DNA of 64,000 bases. Source: a virus. The notes below the pieces were generated by a model. It was not told where the DNA came from. It saw only the letters and a program-made list of their open reading frames with translations, and ran no database searches. A program made the position numbers and the translations under genes. The stretch spans positions 23,222 through 87,221 of the IMG/VR virus record IMGVR_UViG_3300036795_000108; one strand, 5' to 3'. The first letter of the stretch is position 1. Each line of letters starts with the position of its first letter. Shown here one piece after another: positions 44,182 through 51,265 of this stretch.

Positions 44182-44796
44182 TCAGCCGCACAGCAACACG
44201 ATGTGCTTCACCGAGCACAGCGCCGCGAGGATCTGCTCACCAGTCATCATCACCGCCGTGCCGGCCGGTCCGATAGGCCCCTGCGGACCAGTCAGACCAC
44301 GCAGTCCCGGCAGGCCGCGAATCCCCGGCAAGCCACGAGGTCCCGCCGGACCGCGAGGCCCCTTCTCAATGACGGTGGTCGTCGTGTCGTGCGCGATCGT
44401 CGTGGTGACGTGCTCCGCGATGGTCGTGATCCCACCGTTGGCGCTCGTCGTCGCCGGCGCGGTCGAGGTGGCGGTGCTCGTGACCGTCGAGATCGTCGGA
44501 TGCGACCCGGGTTGCGTGACGGTCGTGGTGGTTCCCGCAGGTCCCGGACGCCCCGGAGGGCCAGCAGGGCCGCGGGCGCCGCGCAACCCCGGCTTGTGCT
44601 TGACCACCACCCGCAGCCGGTTGATCTGCCGCTGCTGCCGAGCGATCATCCGCTGCGCCGACTCGACCGCGACGTGACGGGTGGGCTCCAAGGTGCGAGT
44701 GGCGACGACCGACCCGGCGATCGAAGCGGCAAACAGGACCGCCACGTACACCTTCGACGCGGGCGCGAGGAATGCTCGGGCCGCCTTGCGGATCAC
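44182..44796 (-). CDS. membrane-anchored collagen-like protein
   Basis: A 204-aa protein from GTG 44796 (GTGA overlap). One hydrophobic segment (KVYVAVLFAASIAGSVVATR) near the N-terminus, a coiled-coil-like part (RMIARQQRQINRLRVVVKHK), then two Gly-X-Y runs (GLRGARGPAGPPGRPGPAG and GPRGPAGPRGLPGIRGLPGL plus extension) separated by a Thr-rich linker. The Gly-X-Y runs would form short collagen triple helices. It may be a virion fibre or a host-surface protein expressed late. Confidence 0.7.
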   Translation of the reverse strand: MIRKAARAFLAPASKVYVAVLFAASIAGSVVATRTLEPTRHVAVESAQRMIARQQRQINRLRVVVKHKPGLRGARGPAGPPGRPGPAGTTTTVTQPGSHPTISTVTSTATSTAPATTSANGGITTIAEHVTTTIAHDTTTTVIEKGPRGPAGPRGLPGIRGLPGLRGLTGPQGPIGPAGTAVMMTGEQILAALCSVKHIVLLCG

Positions 44797-45131
44797 GGCC
44801 CTGACGGCGGCAGACCCCGTGCCGGTTTCGCAGTCACCTGAGGGATAGCGTCGCAGGACAATCTGCGCTCCTGAGCCCACGCAAGCAGATCCCGAGCATG
44901 AGCCCGCTTGTCCGCGAGCAGCAGGGCCCCCTGGTCAACCCGCTCGCGAATCACGGCACCGACAGCCGCCCCCCGGAAGTAGGTCGCCAAGCCATCCCGT
45001 GTGTTGTTGGTCCGAATGCAGGACCGCTTGTCCGTCCCCCATCCCACGGCGATACAGGCGAGGATCGCTGCGGCAAATAACACCGGGCTCCCGGGACGAC
45101 GTGTGACCAGAGAATCAGGCCAACGCTTCAT
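44793..45131 (-). CDS. small membrane protein
   Basis: A 112-aa protein (MKRWPDSLVTRRPGSPVLFA). One transmembrane helix (PVLFAAAILACIAVGWGT), then a helical, basic external or periplasmic part with two Cys. GTGA-coupled to the collagen-like gene. Function unknown. Confidence 0.55.
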   Translation of the reverse strand: MKRWPDSLVTRRPGSPVLFAAAILACIAVGWGTDKRSCIRTNNTRDGLATYFRGAAVGAVIRERVDQGALLLADKRAHARDLLAWAQERRLSCDAIPQVTAKPARGLPPSGP

Positions 45132-45133
45132 GA

Positions 45134-45601
45134 CTACGGCTTCAGCGCGGTGCAGTCCGTCAACGTCAGCGACGCCGCCTCCTGCTTCGCGGCCGCCAGT
45201 CGAACGCTATACGGCGGAAGCCCGAGCTTGACCAGCTCCTCGCTGAACGGCCGGCTGCCTTCGGTCGCTTGGATCAGGAGGGTCTTGAGCTTCCCGACGA
45301 GCTTGTCGGACTCCCTGCACACCTGGAAGGTCGTGTTCTGCCGCGCCCGCCTGCCCTGCAGGACAAGCGCTTGGGTGGACTGTGCGATCCCGTGAGCCTC
45401 GGAGGCGAGACGGTGATTGGCGTGGTTGAGCACGGTGACGCGCCACAGACCCAACCCGGCGACGACGATGACGCAGGCGTACAGGATGTAGTTCGACAAC
45501 CGAATGGCGCGCTGCTCAACTCGGAGTTGGACGACCTCCGTGCTCAGATCCGCGTGCGATGCGAAATCGTCGGGCTCCTGCGGTGCGAGATCGTCAGTCA
45601 T
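45134..45601 (-). CDS. single-pass membrane protein
   Basis: A 155-aa protein from ATG 45601 (ATGA overlap). Acidic N-terminus, a helical segment (STEVVQLRVEQRAIRLSN), one transmembrane helix (YILYACVIVVAGLGLWRVTV) and a helical C-terminal domain (TTFQVCRESDKLVGKLKTLL) with two Cys. It could be a spanin- or holin-like accessory, but no family is recognised. Confidence 0.55.
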   Translation of the reverse strand: MTDDLAPQEPDDFASHADLSTEVVQLRVEQRAIRLSNYILYACVIVVAGLGLWRVTVLNHANHRLASEAHGIAQSTQALVLQGRRARQNTTFQVCRESDKLVGKLKTLLIQATEGSRPFSEELVKLGLPPYSVRLAAAKQEAASLTLTDCTALKP

Positions 45602-45759
45602 AGATGATGGGTGGTCGCGAGTTGCAGCAGGGCAGCCATCGGCACGCACCGAACCACGATCTTGCCGACCAAGCACTCCCACCGCGACAGCGTCAGCCTG
45701 AGATGGCGGTACAGCCAATCGTTGAAATCGGAGTCCGGACAGTTGACGGTGGGCGTCAT
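45598..45759 (-). CDS. small hypothetical protein
   Basis: A 53-aa protein (MTPTVNCPDSDFNDWLYRHL) bounded by ATGA overlaps on both sides, which is the main support. Basic and helical with a hydrophobic end (GKIVVRCVPMAALLQLATTH). Function unknown. Confidence 0.55.
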   Translation of the reverse strand: MTPTVNCPDSDFNDWLYRHLRLTLSRWECLVGKIVVRCVPMAALLQLATTHHL

Positions 45760-45995
45760 GATCCCTCCTCTGGTTGCTTCTCCGGCAGGCGGCTCGCCGG
45801 TCCCTGACCGGTGAACTTACCGAGAACGTCCTCCGCGGCGCGCGCCACCGGCAGGCCCATCAAACCGATCGCGGCCGCGTACAGCCAAGGCCGATCGCTC
45901 TTATCCGCAAGCGTCTCATAGGCCATGATGGCGACCCCCAGAAGGAACGACACGACTCGCGTGACCATCCCCCAAATCACGTCGAAACGGGTCAT
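45756..45995 (-). CDS. small two-helix membrane protein
   Basis: A 79-aa protein with two hydrophobic helices (VVSFLLGVAIMAYETL and WLYAAAIGLMGLPVA) and a charged C-terminus. First gene after the portal; sizes and topology suit a holin-like or virion-associated membrane protein. The 94-bp gap to the portal (45996-46089) holds no supported gene. Confidence 0.55.
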   Translation of the reverse strand: MTRFDVIWGMVTRVVSFLLGVAIMAYETLADKSDRPWLYAAAIGLMGLPVARAAEDVLGKFTGQGPASRLPEKQPEEGS

Positions 45996-46089
45996 TCATG
46001 CGATCCCTCAAACGGGGTGCTCATCACCTTCTCGACCGATGGCGCTGCACACCCCAGACGCTACACCGCAGCGCAGGCGACCCCAGCGG

Positions 46090-49000
46090 CTAGGAGAGCG
46101 CCGAGGCCAACTCGGCCGTAGCAGCATCATCCACCGGCGCCTCGGCGCGAACCGCCGTCCGCGAGCACTGGGGATGCTGGATCGGATTCTCGCGATATTC
46201 GCTAAGAGCCCAGACCTGACCGTTGGCCTCTCTACAATTGTGCACGATGATTCCTTCTGCGAGGTACCACCGTTGCCGCGTGGCAAGATTGTAGGTACGC
46301 CCAATAAACGCACGCTTGCGCACCTGGAAGACATTCTGCGCATGCATGAGACGGGCCATTCGATCCGCCAGATCGCTGAGCACACGGGTCTCAGTCGAGT
46401 CACCATCAGCAACCGCCTCGTCCTCGCGGGACGAGACACGCGCCATCCCCGCTCTGTTCGTGAGGAGGCCCGGGCGATCGACCTCTACCTTGACGGCGCC
46501 TCCGCCAGTGAGGTCGCCACCACCCTTGAGGTCGGCAGAGATGCCGTGGAGAACCTCATGCGACGGAAGGGTGTTCTCCGTAGCCCGAAGCAGGCCGGTA
46601 TTGTCTCCGCTGCGCGTAGCACCCCCGAGCGTCGTCTCGCTCGCGTCAGGGCCGCCCAGCATGCTTGGCGTGGTTCCCGCCAGACAGACGCCGCCCTGGC
46701 CGCCAGCGCCCGCGGACGCGAGCGGCTTGGTACGCATGGCAGCGAGCAGGAGAGCCTTCTCGCAAAGCTGTGCTACCAGCGCGGGCTCGACCTTCGCCCC
46801 CAAGTCGCCGCAGGTCGCTACAACGTGGACCTCGCTACCGACTCCATCGCCGTGGAAGTCGCCAGTACGAGTCGCCTTGCATACGAGCCCGCCCGAAGCC
46901 GCAACCTCCGCAAGATTCACTATCTCCTCGATAGCGGTTGGCACGTCATGGTCGTCTGGACGGTCTGGACTACCGGCCCGAAGACCCGCCAGCCCGTGAG
47001 CATCGCGGCAGCCGACCAGGTCGTCGCCTTCGACGAGTTCGCTCGCTCGCACCCATCCTCGCCGCGTGAGTATCGGGTGGTTTGGAGTGCAGGTGATCTC
47101 ATTGCCGTCCGACGTGGCGACTTCGACGACCTCCCCTTCGTACCACCGGGAGTAAGTCGCTCGAAGCTCCGGCGCAACAACTAGCGTCGAGCCAACGAAG
47201 CACGCCTCGTCGGACTCGGTCCCGTCGAGGATCTGCACGTGCGTCGCCCCGAGTCGCTCCAACGAATCCGTCTGCGCGCCGTTGAACGCCAGCGCCGACT
47301 CTGTGCGCGCAATCACCTCAGCGCGAGCTGCGTCGGCCTGGTCGAACACCCCCATGATCCCCGGGTAGCCCTCATCCGGGTAGCCGTTCGCGATCTGAGG
47401 GATGCTGTAGGAGCGCCTCAGGCCCTCCACGACCACATCGTCGATCGCCTGGCGAGTCGTATCGTTGACCCGGGTGACGAGCCCCGAAAGATGCTTGGCG
47501 ACCGCATCGGCGACGCTGCCCATCTCCTCCGACGTGAAGTCCGCGTTGATCGCCGCGTCGACGCCCTGCGCTGACTGGTACGCCGCCTCGCGCGCCGTTG
47601 GCTGATAGACGCCCTTCAGCGCGTCGTTCTCCTCGCCGGCGGGGAACAGATCCTTGATCGTCAGGTCATCCTTCTTCTTCTTCGGGGAGTGACGCAGCCG
47701 GGCCGCCCGGCCATTGACGTCCCCGAAGTCGCTCAGGCGGTCGATGACGCGGCCGCGCTGCTCCCGGAAGAACGAGCGGAACATCGGCTCGTACAGGTCG
47801 ACCGCCTGGCGCAGCGACACCGCCTGGGTGTCGCGCATCGACTGATGCTCGACCGGCATGTCGGCGGTCTTCAGGATCGGCTCAAAACCGCGTGGCAGCG
47901 CTGGCGGCTGCCACTCCTTCCGGGCCAGCGCCCGCGGGCTCGCCCACACCCGCGCCAGCCCCACAGCCGCATGCTTCAAACCCGGTCGGGTCGGCTCAAC
48001 CGGGGTCAACGAAACCGCCTTGCCGTCCGCTGGATCCGACGGCTCGTCATCCGAGCCGCCCCCATCACCACCATTCGCTCTCGCGAGCGCCCGCAACGCC
48101 GCGACGACCTCCAGCTGGGACTTACCCGACGCCGCAGCGATCGCGGCCGGCAGACCCGCGAGATGTTCTTCGAGCGTCGGCGTCCTGCCCGTGTTCGGAT
48201 CCGGTCCCGGCGGCAGAGCCCCAGTCCCGGTCGAACCGATCGGCGCCGCGCCACGCTCGGGGTTCGCGTCCATCGGCATCGATGTCGCCGGCCGCGGAGG
48301 CTGCCCCGCGATCTCGATCGGGATCAGGTTGTTCGGGATCAAGATCGTGTCCTGCTGGTCATAGCCGCGATCCCCGGGCTGCAACGGCGCGAGGCTCATC
48401 GCTTTGCGCGACTCGCGCATACTCGCACCCGCCCCCAGCATGTCCTTCGCATAGCCGATCCGGACCGACATCGGCTCGTTCGCCTCAGGCTCCTGGCGGA
48501 ACACCACGTCCCACAAGCTCGCCAAGCCGAGCGTCAGTCGCTCCGACGTCCGGCGGGCGCGCGGGATCATCGCCCGCAGAAAGATGACCTGGGCGTCCTC
48601 CATCTTGTAGTTCGCGTTCTCCATCAAGCCGCCCAGCATCGGCGCGGGAACCCCCCACGCCGCGAGCGTCTCATCCTTCGTGACGCCCATCAGATCCACG
48701 ACGCCCGCCGCGGCCGGCCCCTGCGTGATCGGCTTGTAATCCGTCGAACCGCCAGCGCCCGCCTCCGCGATCAGCATCTTGTACGCCGCGGAATCCCCCG
48801 CGAACTGCGACTCGTAGGTGGCCTTGAGCCGCTCGAACTGGATGTCGGACATCGTGCCCGAGATCGTCAAGACCCCCGAGATCCGCGCGCCGTTCTGAAA
48901 GAACCCCGTGATATGGCCGCCCTGCGCGACCGCGCGATCCGCGACCGACGCGATCGCCTCGACCGTCCCCATCCCGTAGTTCGGGTCCATCGGATTGGGA

Positions 49001-49638
49001 TACTTGAAGTGGATCACCTCATCCGCGTCATACGGGATCTGCAAGCCGTTCGGCATCGAGTAGACGTAGCCGCTGACCGTCCCGTCCGGGGTCAACGCGA
49101 TCTGCACCCGCTCCGGACGCAGCCGAAACAGCGACTTGGGCTGACCGATCCCGTTGCGCTCATTCTTGAGCAGGTAGTGGTTGCCGACCATCTCCAGGTC
49201 GGTCAGGATCGCCTCGATCATGTCGAAGTACGTCCACCGCGGGTTGGGCTGGTGAAGCAGCGACACGAGATCCGCGGGCGGGGCTTCGATCACCTCGCCC
49301 GTGTCGTTTACCAGCGCCCACGGGTACGCCGCAGCGGTGCTCGCGACAAGTGAGACGCACTGAAAGATCCAGGATGGCGACTGCTCCGTGCCGCCGTAGG
49401 CGCTCAGCAGCTTCGCGAGCCGCGCCGGCCCTGTGCGATACCCCGTCGCGAAGCTGTTCTCATACGACAGGAAGCCGCCTGAGAGCCCGCCTGCGGCCGG
49501 TGTGGGGGCTCCGATGCCCTTGCGGAACATCTCCATCATCTCCGGCCCGTCCAGCGTCTTGAGCGGCACGTGGCTGGGGTAGGAGCCATCCGCGCGCGGC
49601 TCGACCTGCCGACCCCGGATGCGAGACAGCCGCGCCAC
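46090..49638 (-). CDS. portal protein fused to a MuF-like domain, interrupted by an intein
   Basis: A 1182-aa precursor from GTG 49638 (TAGTG overlap). Residues ~45-450 are an HK97-type portal: PSWIFQCVSLVASTAAAYPW, YLLKNERNGIGQPKSLFRLR, IPYDADEVIHFKYPNPMDPN, WGVPAPMLGGLMENANYKME. A Gly/Pro linker (450-560) joins a MuF-like domain: VIARTESALAFNGAQTDSLE, LDGTESDEA-C-REANGQVW and HPQCSRTAV. Residues 813-1134 are an intein; after splicing the MuF Cys motif DEAC-REANGQVW is restored, giving about 860 aa. MuF proteins act in the capsid interior or as injected proteins; a portal-MuF fusion places both functions in one chain. Confidence 0.85.
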   Translation of the reverse strand: MARLSRIRGRQVEPRADGSYPSHVPLKTLDGPEMMEMFRKGIGAPTPAAGGLSGGFLSYENSFATGYRTGPARLAKLLSAYGGTEQSPSWIFQCVSLVASTAAAYPWALVNDTGEVIEAPPADLVSLLHQPNPRWTYFDMIEAILTDLEMVGNHYLLKNERNGIGQPKSLFRLRPERVQIALTPDGTVSGYVYSMPNGLQIPYDADEVIHFKYPNPMDPNYGMGTVEAIASVADRAVAQGGHITGFFQNGARISGVLTISGTMSDIQFERLKATYESQFAGDSAAYKMLIAEAGAGGSTDYKPITQGPAAAGVVDLMGVTKDETLAAWGVPAPMLGGLMENANYKMEDAQVIFLRAMIPRARRTSERLTLGLASLWDVVFRQEPEANEPMSVRIGYAKDMLGAGASMRESRKAMSLAPLQPGDRGYDQQDTILIPNNLIPIEIAGQPPRPATSMPMDANPERGAAPIGSTGTGALPPGPDPNTGRTPTLEEHLAGLPAAIAAASGKSQLEVVAALRALARANGGDGGGSDDEPSDPADGKAVSLTPVEPTRPGLKHAAVGLARVWASPRALARKEWQPPALPRGFEPILKTADMPVEHQSMRDTQAVSLRQAVDLYEPMFRSFFREQRGRVIDRLSDFGDVNGRAARLRHSPKKKKDDLTIKDLFPAGEENDALKGVYQPTAREAAYQSAQGVDAAINADFTSEEMGSVADAVAKHLSGLVTRVNDTTRQAIDDVVVEGLRRSYSIPQIANGYPDEGYPGIMGVFDQADAARAEVIARTESALAFNGAQTDSLERLGATHVQILDGTESDEACFVGSTLVVAPELRATYSRWYEGEVVEVATSDGNEITCTPNHPILTRRGWVRASELVEGDDLVGCRDAHGLAGLRAGSPDRPDDHDVPTAIEEIVNLAEVAASGGLVCKATRTGDFHGDGVGSEVHVVATCGDLGAKVEPALVAQLCEKALLLAAMRTKPLASAGAGGQGGVCLAGTTPSMLGGPDASETTLGGATRSGDNTGLLRATENTLPSHEVLHGISADLKGGGDLTGGGAVKVEVDRPGLLTNRAGMARVSSREDEAVADGDSTETRVLSDLADRMARLMHAQNVFQVRKRAFIGRTYNLATRQRWYLAEGIIVHNCREANGQVWALSEYRENPIQHPQCSRTAVRAEAPVDDAATAELASALS
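46237..47202 (-). mobile_element. intein in portal-MuF (322 aa), class 1, with antisense endonuclease gene inside
   Basis: Codons 813-1134 of the precursor. Block A CFVGSTLVVAPE with Cys1; block B EITCTPNHPILTRRGWVRAS with the T-x-x-H (T851, H854); ELVEGDDLV; blocks F and G FIGRTYNLATRQRWYLAEGI and IIVHN followed by Cys+1. Between B and F the minus-strand product is Gly/Ala/Leu-rich filler without LAGLIDADG or HNH motifs. The filler's complement is a full endonuclease gene on the plus strand (46273-47184), so the two strands share the same DNA codon for codon. Confidence 0.85.
46273..47184 (+). CDS. HTH + Vsr/EDxHD-like homing endonuclease, antisense inside the portal intein
   Basis: A 303-aa protein from TTG 46273 with CGAGGT eight bases upstream; longer frames run into the portal 3' end without a ribosome site. 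Order: basic start (PRGKIVGTPNKRTLAHLEDI), HTH 1 (HSIRQIAEHTGLSRVTISNR), HTH 2 (SASEVATTLEVGRDAVENLM), basic linker, then GSEQESLLAKLCYQRGL (Glu), QVAAGRYNVDLATDSIAVEV (Asp and Glu-Val) and YLLDSGWHVMVVWTVW (His). This layout fits the Vsr-like/EDxHD nucleases used by mobile introns and inteins. Plus-strand codons look well used. Expression from inside an opposing late operon is not explained; the alternative is a chance antisense frame. Confidence 0.75.
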   Translation: MPRGKIVGTPNKRTLAHLEDILRMHETGHSIRQIAEHTGLSRVTISNRLVLAGRDTRHPRSVREEARAIDLYLDGASASEVATTLEVGRDAVENLMRRKGVLRSPKQAGIVSAARSTPERRLARVRAAQHAWRGSRQTDAALAASARGRERLGTHGSEQESLLAKLCYQRGLDLRPQVAAGRYNVDLATDSIAVEVASTSRLAYEPARSRNLRKIHYLLDSGWHVMVVWTVWTTGPKTRQPVSIAAADQVVAFDEFARSHPSSPREYRVVWSAGDLIAVRRGDFDDLPFVPPGVSRSKLRRNN

Positions 49639-49808
49639 TAGACGCCCTTCGTCTCAAACCGTGTCGTGTGCGCCGGCGGTAGGCACCGGGCGTGCGCGGC
49701 ACCGTCGCGGAACGGACGGATCGGCTCGCTTGGCTTGATCGTCTGGTTGCAGATCAGGCAGCGACGACCGAGCAACCCGGAGACGTGCCCGATCAGACGG
49801 GAGAACAC
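49638..49808 (-). CDS. small zinc-ribbon-like protein
   Basis: A 56-aa protein from GTG 49808, coupled to the portal start by TAGTG. CLICNQTIKPSEPIRPF and AHARCLPPAHTTRFETKG give a C-x-x-C ... H-x-x-C zinc pattern. Preceded by a hydrophobic stretch (LIGHVSGLLG). Function unknown. Confidence 0.55.
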   Translation of the reverse strand: MFSRLIGHVSGLLGRRCLICNQTIKPSEPIRPFRDGAAHARCLPPAHTTRFETKGV

Positions 49809-49852
49809 CCGGTGAAAGCTACCGATCCGCGCAAGCGGACCCGCACCAACGC

Positions 49853-50092
49853 CTACCGGAAGTCGTCGCCGTCGATCCGCGACTCGCGCTGCGGCGGAAC
49901 CGGCAGCCTCCCAGCCGGCGCCGGAACGAGATCCTCAACGACTGCCTGCATCGCCGGGACGATCCGGATCTGATTACCGAGCACCCGCAACTCCACGCGC
50001 TGCAAACGCTCCTCGTTCTCCGCATCCGCGACATAGCCCGTAATCGGGACGCTGCCCTGCGCGTCCGCGAACAAGGTGCCGTGCAGTCTCAT
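49853..50092 (-). CDS. hypothetical protein
   Basis: A 79-aa protein (MRLHGTLFADAQGSVPITGY), ATGA-coupled. Beta-rich first half (RVELRVLGNQIRIVPAMQAV) and Pro-rich end. No motif recognised. Confidence 0.5.
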   Translation of the reverse strand: MRLHGTLFADAQGSVPITGYVADAENEERLQRVELRVLGNQIRIVPAMQAVVEDLVPAPAGRLPVPPQRESRIDGDDFR

Positions 50093-50301
50093 GCGCTCAG
50101 CGTACCGGATGCGAGCTGGCTGAGTTGGAAGTCCGCGTAGCCCTGCAGCATCCCGATCGCGTAGATCGTCTGCTGCTCCAAGGGGGCATCCTCGGACAGG
50201 ATCCACGGCACATCGTTGATCCTCGCCAAACTCCGGGCCGTCGCGATGAGTTCGCCGGCGCCCTTCGCCGACATGCGCACGCTGATCTCCTCGGCGCTCA
50301 C
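50089..50301 (-). CDS. hypothetical helical protein
   Basis: A 70-aa protein from GTG 50301 (GTGA overlap). Helical (GAGELIATARSLARINDVPW, TIYAIGMLQGYADFQLSQLA). No motif recognised. Confidence 0.5.
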   Translation of the reverse strand: MSAEEISVRMSAKGAGELIATARSLARINDVPWILSEDAPLEQQTIYAIGMLQGYADFQLSQLASGTLSA

Positions 50302-50585
50302 GACTCCGGCACCGGAGCCTCGGGCGCGGTCTTGGGCTTCCCGTCCACGGCCGCCCGCGACTGGCGCGGCTTCGGCCTGCTCGGCGCCACCGCAGCGCTC
50401 AGAGTCGCGATCGCCTGCTGTAGCTCCTCGACGCTGACATCGAACACCGCCCGCGGGATCCGCTTGCGGCCACCCTGCTCGCCGCCCGGTAGATCGAACT
50501 CAAGTCTGCCGTCCTCATCCATCGCGACGGACGTGTGGATCTCAACCCCGTGGCGTCTCGCGGCGACCTGCGCGCTGAGCCTCAT
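50298..50585 (-). CDS. hypothetical protein heading the pre-portal operon
   Basis: A 95-aa protein with GAGGAGGGGAG before ATG 50585 and a TATACT motif 36 bp upstream. N-terminus MRLSAQVAARRHGVEIHTSV; basic Pro/Ala tail. Function unknown. Confidence 0.55.
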   Translation of the reverse strand: MRLSAQVAARRHGVEIHTSVAMDEDGRLEFDLPGGEQGGRKRIPRAVFDVSVEELQQAIATLSAAVAPSRPKPRQSRAAVDGKPKTAPEAPVPES

Positions 50586-50603
50586 TTGGTGCTCCCCTCC
50601 TCG

Positions 50604-50717
50604 TCAGATGTGATCTGCGGAGTATAACGACGCGACAGCGAAAACGCGGGCGTAGCCGATCAGGTTCAGGGTCGGGATGCCCAACGTGCTTTGACTCAAA
50701 TTGGACGAAGCAGTCAT
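50604..50717 (-). CDS. micro-gene with TLGIPTLNLIG motif
   Basis: A 37-aa frame from ATG 50717, ATGA-coupled to the methyltransferase gene. It contains STLGIPTLNLIGYARV, almost identical to the 16-aa micro-gene at 63051. It also spans the TATACT motif at 50621, so it could be tolerated rather than selected. Coding status uncertain. Confidence 0.4.
   Translation of the reverse strand: MTASSNLSQSTLGIPTLNLIGYARVFAVASLYSADHI
50621..50629 (-). promoter_or_regulatory. recurrent CGTTATACT promoter-like motif (copy 4)
   Basis: Minus-strand GTCGTTATACTCCGC, 36 bp upstream of the start at 50585. Likely drives the block running into the portal gene. Confidence 0.6.
50656..50689. repeat. 34-bp dispersed repeat (copy A)
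   Basis: Matches 63063-63096 at 32 of 34 positions. Encodes TLGIPTLNLIG on the minus strand. Lies just downstream of the DPPY methyltransferase gene. Confidence 0.75.
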
Positions 50718-51253
50718 CCGACCAGCGTCCCCTGTGCATCGAAGCGATCCCATGCATCACTCACGGCTCGCGACCCCGGAAATAGGTCCTCGAAGTCGTC
50801 GCCAATCCGAGCGCCGAGCCAACGGAACAGCCATGAACAGAACGCCGGGGGCTTGCTGCCGGTCACGTAGCCCTTGGGCTTCGAGCGAAAGGTGTACTGC
50901 TCGGGCGAACAGACGAGCGTGTCTCGTAGGTCGCTTGCGGGCGGACGAGCCCACTTCACGATCACTGGCTCCCAGCCGAAGACGCCGTGACCGCTCATCG
51001 GAGGCGCAATTGGCTTGTGCCACGATAAGACGCGCACCTCCGGCGGGCAGTAGCTGAGCACCTCTTGCAGAGCCCGGTTCGACGTGGACAGCGCCCAGCC
51101 GTCGAAGTGGCCGAGAGTATCGACTAGCTCAAGATGGTCGACCTCGCCGGCGTAGTCGGGATGCTCGCCGTAGTGGCGCTTCGCCTGGCCTGGGTAAGGC
51201 GGGTCGGCGTAGGCAAGCATCTTCCCCTCCTTGACGATCTCGGGGTCTGTCAT
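50714..51253 (-). CDS. DPPY-motif DNA adenine methyltransferase-like protein
   Basis: A 179-aa protein with GGGGAG before ATG 51253. The catalytic motif DPPYPGQAKRHYG occurs at residues 17-29, followed by HLELVDTL, YCPPEVRVLSWHKP and a C-terminal SWLFRWLGARIGDDFEDLFP. Small for a complete MTase; the SAM-binding FxGxG motif is not clear, and the DLFPG segment near the C-terminus may serve that part. Could methylate phage DNA for protection; could also be a nucleotide-modifying relative. Confidence 0.65.
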   Translation of the reverse strand: MTDPEIVKEGKMLAYADPPYPGQAKRHYGEHPDYAGEVDHLELVDTLGHFDGWALSTSNRALQEVLSYCPPEVRVLSWHKPIAPPMSGHGVFGWEPVIVKWARPPASDLRDTLVCSPEQYTFRSKPKGYVTGSKPPAFCSWLFRWLGARIGDDFEDLFPGSRAVSDAWDRFDAQGTLVG

Positions 51254-51265
51254 CGAAATCTCCCC

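Noticed and set aside
46006-46044. Ten-codon frame (MSTPFEGSHE) before the 79-aa membrane gene
   Set aside because: Too short and without independent support.
45925-46272. Longer N-terminus for the antisense endonuclease
   Set aside because: It lies over the portal 3' end and the following gap, is Arg/Pro-rich and lacks a ribosome site; TTG 46273 has one.
47689-49353. 554-codon plus-strand frame opposite the portal
   Set aside because: Arg-rich antisense frame (repeated RRR, DRR) with no motif, typical of GC-rich shadows; unlike the intein antisense gene it has no domains.
49635-49660. ACTAGACGcccttCGTCT resembling the 36.1 kb palindrome
   Set aside because: Only a partial match, located at a stop codon and gene start;probably coincidence.
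49692-49973. Plus-strand frame between portal and 50 kb
   Set aside because: Overlaps two minus-strand genes held together by ATGA and TAGTG overlaps and a zinc motif.
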